Below, piece after piece: positions 24,964-28,185 of a stretch of 28,185 bases of DNA. Below the pieces are notes generated by a model. It made no database searches. It was not told the origin of the DNA and worked only from the letters and a program-made list of their open reading frames with translations. The position numbers and the translations under genes are program-made. Positions within the stretch are counted from its first letter, which is position 1. Every line of letters starts with the position of its first letter. The DNA is from JBKHBT01 sp046542255 (lineage in GTDB: Bacteria; UBP14; UBA6098; JBKHBT01): contig JBKHBT010000040.1 of assembly GCA_046542255.1 (NCBI GenBank), forward strand, positions 1 to 28,185, in the 5' to 3' direction.

Positions 24964-25887
24964 GTGAAGTTTACTAAGAAACATCTTTTGGGAATAGAAG
25001 AACTCAGCCGTGAAGAGATTCTTTTGATCCTCGAAACGGCCAGAAGCTTCCTCGAAGTAATGGACAGGAAGTTCAAAAAAGTTCCACCACTTCGCGGTAG
25101 GACTATAGCCAATATGTTTTTTGAACCCTCGACCAGAACACTCAATTCCTTCCTGCTTGCAGAAAAAAGAGTCTCAGCCGACTCGATAAATTTCTCGGCC
25201 AAAAGCAGCAGCATTTCCAAAGGCGAAAGCCTTCGTGATACAATCGAAAATATCGAGGCAATGCGCGTCGATATGATGGTTGTCCGCCATGCTTCGCCGG
25301 GTGCATCACATTTTATATCCAAACATACCAATGCAGCAGTTATAAATGCCGGCGATGGCCCGCATGAACATCCAACACAGGCGCTTCTGGATTTCTACAC
25401 AATGGCTCAACATTTCGATACCTTCGAAGGCCTTAAGGTCGTTATTCTCGGCGATGTTCTCCATAGCAGAGTGGCACGCTCGAATATCCTCGGGCTGGTT
25501 AAACTCGGAGCTGATGTTACATTATGCGGCCCACCTACATTGATGCCTCGCGAATTTGATAATTGGGATGTCAAGTATCGAGACAATCTCGAGGAAGCAA
25601 TAAATGGCGCAAATGTAGTTAATATTCTTCGTTTACAACTTGAAAGGCAGCATCATGGCTTCATTCCATCACTACGTGAATACCACAATCGTTTTGGTAT
25701 GAGTACCGATGAGTTGGATTTATTGGACAAAGACCATATCATAATGCATCCCGGCCCTATGAACCGCGGCGTAGAGATAACATCCAGTCTGGCTGACCAT
25801 CACGATGCAGTAATACTTCCGCAGGTTACAAATGGTGTCGCTGTTAGAATGGCAGTACTTTATCTTCTGTCGCAGAATCTTGATTAA
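24964..25887 (+). CDS. pyrB: Aspartate carbamoyltransferase catalytic subunit (GTG start)
   Basis: 307 residues from the GTG at 24964 (KFTKKHLLGIEELSREEI), which follows GAGG by six bases and lies one base after the pyrR stop. A GTG at 24952 is in frame but overlaps pyrR and adds only four residues. Catalyses carbamoyl phosphate + aspartate to carbamoyl aspartate, the committed step of pyrimidine synthesis. The carbamoyl-phosphate loop STRT (56-59, in FFEPSTRTLNSF), HPTQALLDFYT (from 136) and HPGPMNRGVEI are intact. No pyrI regulatory subunit is nearby, so this is the PyrI-independent, PyrR-linked arrangement. Confidence 0.97.
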   Translation: MKFTKKHLLGIEELSREEILLILETARSFLEVMDRKFKKVPPLRGRTIANMFFEPSTRTLNSFLLAEKRVSADSINFSAKSSSISKGESLRDTIENIEAMRVDMMVVRHASPGASHFISKHTNAAVINAGDGPHEHPTQALLDFYTMAQHFDTFEGLKVVILGDVLHSRVARSNILGLVKLGADVTLCGPPTLMPREFDNWDVKYRDNLEEAINGANVVNILRLQLERQHHGFIPSLREYHNRFGMSTDELDLLDKDHIIMHPGPMNRGVEITSSLADHHDAVILPQVTNGVAVRMAVLYLLSQNLD

Positions 25888-25896
25888 GGGGGAAAA

Positions 25897-27183
25897 ATGT
25901 TTATTTATATCAAAAATACAAGAGTTATAGATCCTGCAACGCAAAAGGATTTCATCGGCAATATCCTAATAGAAAATGACAGGATAGCCGATGTATCGAC
26001 AGAAAAGATCGAGTGCGAAGCCGATATCACTATCGATGGGAGCGAGATGTGGGCAATGCCGGGATTTTTCGATATGCATGTGCATCTTCGCGAGCCGGGA
26101 TATGAATACAAAGAGACCATCATGTCCGGCGCAAATGCGGCTGTTTACGGCGGTTTTACGGGTATAGCCTGTATGCCGAATACTACACCACCCATCGACA
26201 ATGCATCTTTGATACATTTCGTTTACGACCGCGCACAGGATGCGCCCTGCAAGGTATATCCTATGGGTTCGATTTCCAAAGGCCAGATGGGCAAAGAGCT
26301 GGCAGAACTGGGCCACATGGCCGAAGCCGGTGCCATCGCTTTTACCGATGATGGCAATCCTGTCGTATCCGGCGAGCTTATGAGAAATGCTATGAACTAT
26401 GCCAATATGCTGGAAAAGCCGATTATATCTCATTGTGAAGAAAAATCGCTGACCAGAAATGGCGTTATCAATGAAGGCCATGTATCTTCACATTTCGGCT
26501 TCTATGGTATTCCAACGATTGCCGAAGAGCTAATGGTTACTCGCGAGGTTATGCTTGCAAGATACCTTAAGGTTCCAGTTCATATAGCACATATCAGCAC
26601 AAAAGGCAGCGTGGAGATAATCCGTCATGCCAAGGCCGATGGTATCGATGTAACCTGCGAGGTTACGCCACATCATCTGGTGCTCTCGGAAGATGAATTC
26701 TTCAAAAGGCCATTCGACCCGAATCTCAAGATGAATCCGCCACTTCGCAAAGAAGAAGACCGCCTTGCCCTAATAGAGGGCCTTCGCGATGGAACAATCG
26801 ATGCGATCGCAACCGACCATGCGCCTCATGCAATCCACGAAAAGGACGATGATTTCCCACTCGTGCCCTTCGGCGTAATCGGCCTTGAAACAGCTGTTAG
26901 CGTTATTATGGATAGATTGGTCAATGAAGGCCATCTTTCTCCAATGCGATTTGCCGAGGTCTTCAGCCTGAATCCGAGAATTATTCTCGACCTTCCGGGC
27001 GGAATAATCCAAAAAGATGCGCCAGCCGATCTGACATTGGTTTCCGCCAAAAAATGGAAAGTCATTCCAGACAATTTCTTCTCAAATTCCAGGAACACGC
27101 CTTTCAAAGGCTGGGAGCTTATGGGGAAACCTATCATTACGATAGTTGATGGTGAAATCGTTTTCAATGATACGGAGAAGTAA
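25897..27183 (+). CDS. pyrC: Dihydroorotase (class I)
   Basis: 428 residues, as for class I dihydroorotases; GGGGG lies about five bases before the ATG, nine bases after pyrB. Closes carbamoyl aspartate to dihydroorotate using a zinc centre. Metal-site residues are in place: H61 and H63 (DMHVHLREPG), D151 (FTDDG), H179 (ISHCEE), H232 (HIAHIST) and the catalytic D307 (ATDHAPH). No sign of the inactive pseudo-DHOase form, which lacks these residues. The last codons run into the rdgB ribosome site (GGAG). Confidence 0.97.
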   Translation: MFIYIKNTRVIDPATQKDFIGNILIENDRIADVSTEKIECEADITIDGSEMWAMPGFFDMHVHLREPGYEYKETIMSGANAAVYGGFTGIACMPNTTPPIDNASLIHFVYDRAQDAPCKVYPMGSISKGQMGKELAELGHMAEAGAIAFTDDGNPVVSGELMRNAMNYANMLEKPIISHCEEKSLTRNGVINEGHVSSHFGFYGIPTIAEELMVTREVMLARYLKVPVHIAHISTKGSVEIIRHAKADGIDVTCEVTPHHLVLSEDEFFKRPFDPNLKMNPPLRKEEDRLALIEGLRDGTIDAIATDHAPHAIHEKDDDFPLVPFGVIGLETAVSVIMDRLVNEGHLSPMRFAEVFSLNPRIILDLPGGIIQKDAPADLTLVSAKKWKVIPDNFFSNSRNTPFKGWELMGKPIITIVDGEIVFNDTEK

Positions 27184-27184
27184 C

Positions 27185-27862
27185 TTGAATTTGCACAGAG
27201 TTGACATACTTCTCGGAACTGGTAATCATCACAAGGCCAAAGAGGTACAGCAAATTTTGGATATCTCAAATCAGGTTTGTGAATTCAGTATAGACGATGC
27301 CGAAATCGGCCTGAAATTCCCATGGGAATTGCCTGGCGAGACAATCGATCCTGAAGAAAATGGTAAATCACTTGCCGAGAACGCATTGATCAAAGCAAAT
27401 GCTTTTGCAGAACACTACAATTTTCCAGCTATTGCCGATGACACCGGCCTATTTGTCGATGCCCTGGGCGGTGCGCCGGGAATATATGCCGCAAGATATG
27501 CCGGCGAAAATTGCACTTTCGAAGATAATAATAGATTGCTTCTTAAAAATCTCGAAAAAGTCAATGAGCGCGACCGCACTGCAAGGTTTATTTGCGTAGT
27601 CGTTCTCGCATTTCCCATGAGATTCAATATCAAGCCATATATTGTCGAAGGTATTTTGGAAGGAAGAATAGCAACCAGATACAGTGGATATAAAGGTTTT
27701 GGCTATGACTCGATATTTATTACCACTTCGGGTGTTTCATTAGCAGAGCTGAGCTTAGAAGAGAAAAACCGTATAAGCCATCGAGGAAAAGCCTTCAGGA
27801 AGATGTTCTCTCACATTGCAACAGACTTTGAACTTCTCGAGGAGTTTGCGATAACTAAATGA
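27185..27862 (+). CDS. rdgB: XTP/dITP pyrophosphatase, RdgB/HAM1 family (TTG start)
   Basis: 225 residues from a TTG at 27185, which lies seven bases after GGAG and one base after the pyrC stop. An ATG at 27146 in this frame overlaps pyrC and adds an unrelated tail. Hydrolyses non-canonical purine nucleotides (ITP, dITP, XTP) to monophosphates and pyrophosphate. Family signatures: LLGTGNHHKAKEVQQIL at the start, IADDTGLFVDALGGAPGIYAARYAG, and GFGYDSIF with a Ser-His-Arg-Gly-Lys-Ala end. Slightly longer than the usual about 200 residues because of an insert before GKSLAENA. Tightly coupled to the pyr genes; no clear terminator follows. Confidence 0.93.
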   Translation: MNLHRVDILLGTGNHHKAKEVQQILDISNQVCEFSIDDAEIGLKFPWELPGETIDPEENGKSLAENALIKANAFAEHYNFPAIADDTGLFVDALGGAPGIYAARYAGENCTFEDNNRLLLKNLEKVNERDRTARFICVVVLAFPMRFNIKPYIVEGILEGRIATRYSGYKGFGYDSIFITTSGVSLAELSLEEKNRISHRGKAFRKMFSHIATDFELLEEFAITK

Positions 27863-27893
27863 AAAGATAAATCTCAGACAAATTATGACGCAC

Positions 27894-27951
27894 CATAACA
27901 ATAAAACTCAATTGCAATACGACATAACAACTAAGCTCAAATGCAATACGA
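27894..27951 (+). repeat. Degenerate 29-bp repeat pair preceding the minisatellite
   Basis: Two related units begin CATAACAA at 27894 and 27923 and both end GCAATACGA; they share ACTCAA/GCTCAA in the middle. They resemble worn versions of the 26-bp unit that starts at 28021. The sequence between (27952-28020) is AT-rich with partial matches (AATCAAAGCAAAAC) and no gene. Confidence 0.6.
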
Positions 27952-28020
27952 TAATACAATATAGAGAATCAAAGCAAAACTTTTATACGAGATACAGAGC
28001 TTAAGCGCAACGGTAATAAA

Positions 28021-28185
28021 ACATAACAACAAAGCCCATATAAAACACATAACAACAAAGCCCATACAAAACACATAACAACGAAGCCCATACAAAACAC
28101 ATAACAACAAAGCCCATACAAAACACATAACAACAAAGCCCATACAAAACACATAACAACGAAACCCATACAAAACACATAACAA
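28021..28185 (+). repeat. 26-bp tandem repeat (minisatellite), at least 6.3 copies, cut by the window
   Basis: Units start at 28021, 28047, 28073, 28099, 28125 and 28151, with a partial one at 28177. Each begins ACATAACAAC, continues AAAGCCCATA and ends CAAAAC. Copies differ only at a few sites (C/T in the first unit, A/G at base 11, G/A at base 14). There are no spacers, so it is not CRISPR. The minus strand has no stop in any frame, giving hydrophobic Cys-rich open frames that are probably a by-product of the repeat. Confidence 0.95.

Noticed and set aside
25966..26481. 171-residue minus-strand ORF inside pyrC
   Set aside because: Antisense shadow of the conserved dihydroorotase gene.
27146..27184. 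Longer rdgB from the ATG at 27146
   Set aside because: It overlaps pyrC by 38 bases and adds an unrelated tail; the TTG at 27185 has a well-placed GGAG.
27937..28185. Hydrophobic Cys-rich open frames on the minus strand over the tandem repeat
   Set aside because: The repeat unit has no stop in any minus-strand frame, so overlapping frames are open by construction; no start or ribosome site can be judged inside the window.
28021..28185. Possible CRISPR array
   Set aside because: Units are contiguous 26-bp repeats with no unique spacers and no cas genes nearby.

Overview
The window is a gene-dense, moderately AT-rich bacterial chromosome segment. A large secreted protein ending in a FlgD-Ig/type IX-like sorting domain, a long PAS-rich hybrid histidine kinase and a stand-alone GspE-N-like small protein suggest a Gram-negative lineage near the FCB superphylum or a related candidate phylum. 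I cannot name the organism from sequence alone.

Layout. (1) 1-7112, minus strand: a terminator, a 1419-residue secreted multidomain protein with its own promoter, a phospholipase-D-fold lipoprotein, and cysS. (2) 7367-13331, plus strand: a 67-residue GspE/MshE-N-like protein, a terminator, an Ig-like lipoprotein, and a 1586-residue hybrid kinase (8 PAS, GAF, HisKA, HATPase, REC). The kinase has its own promoter and a terminator-like hairpin in its leader. (3) 13344-21897, minus strand: the translation cluster thrS-infC-rpmI-rplT-pheS-[small Cys-rich gene]-pheT-comM. (4) 22228-23836: a flavodoxin/ferredoxin (EFR1-type) gene facing an orphan Cys-rich protein across a triple-hairpin element. (5) 24426-27862, plus strand: pyrR-pyrB-pyrC-rdgB, covering pyrimidine synthesis control and nucleotide-pool cleaning. 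(6) 27894-28185: a minisatellite with a 26-bp unit that runs off the window.

Most notable: several genes cannot start at ATG, GTG or TTG. infC starts at ATT directly after the thrS stop, with its Shine-Dalgarno inside thrS, as in the classical IF3-autoregulated system. A DUF3795-like gene between pheS and pheT has no ATG/GTG/TTG in its open frame but has a perfect AAGGAG seven bases before an ATC. The EFR1 gene needs an ATT or ATA start to keep its flavin-binding loop, and that frame directly follows a six-codon in-frame mini-ORF. This raises the possibility of a small set of AUH-initiated genes sensitive to IF3. Also notable are two copies of a composite hairpin element, each abutting the stop codon of a minus-strand gene, and an SD/anti-SD palindrome within the phe operon.
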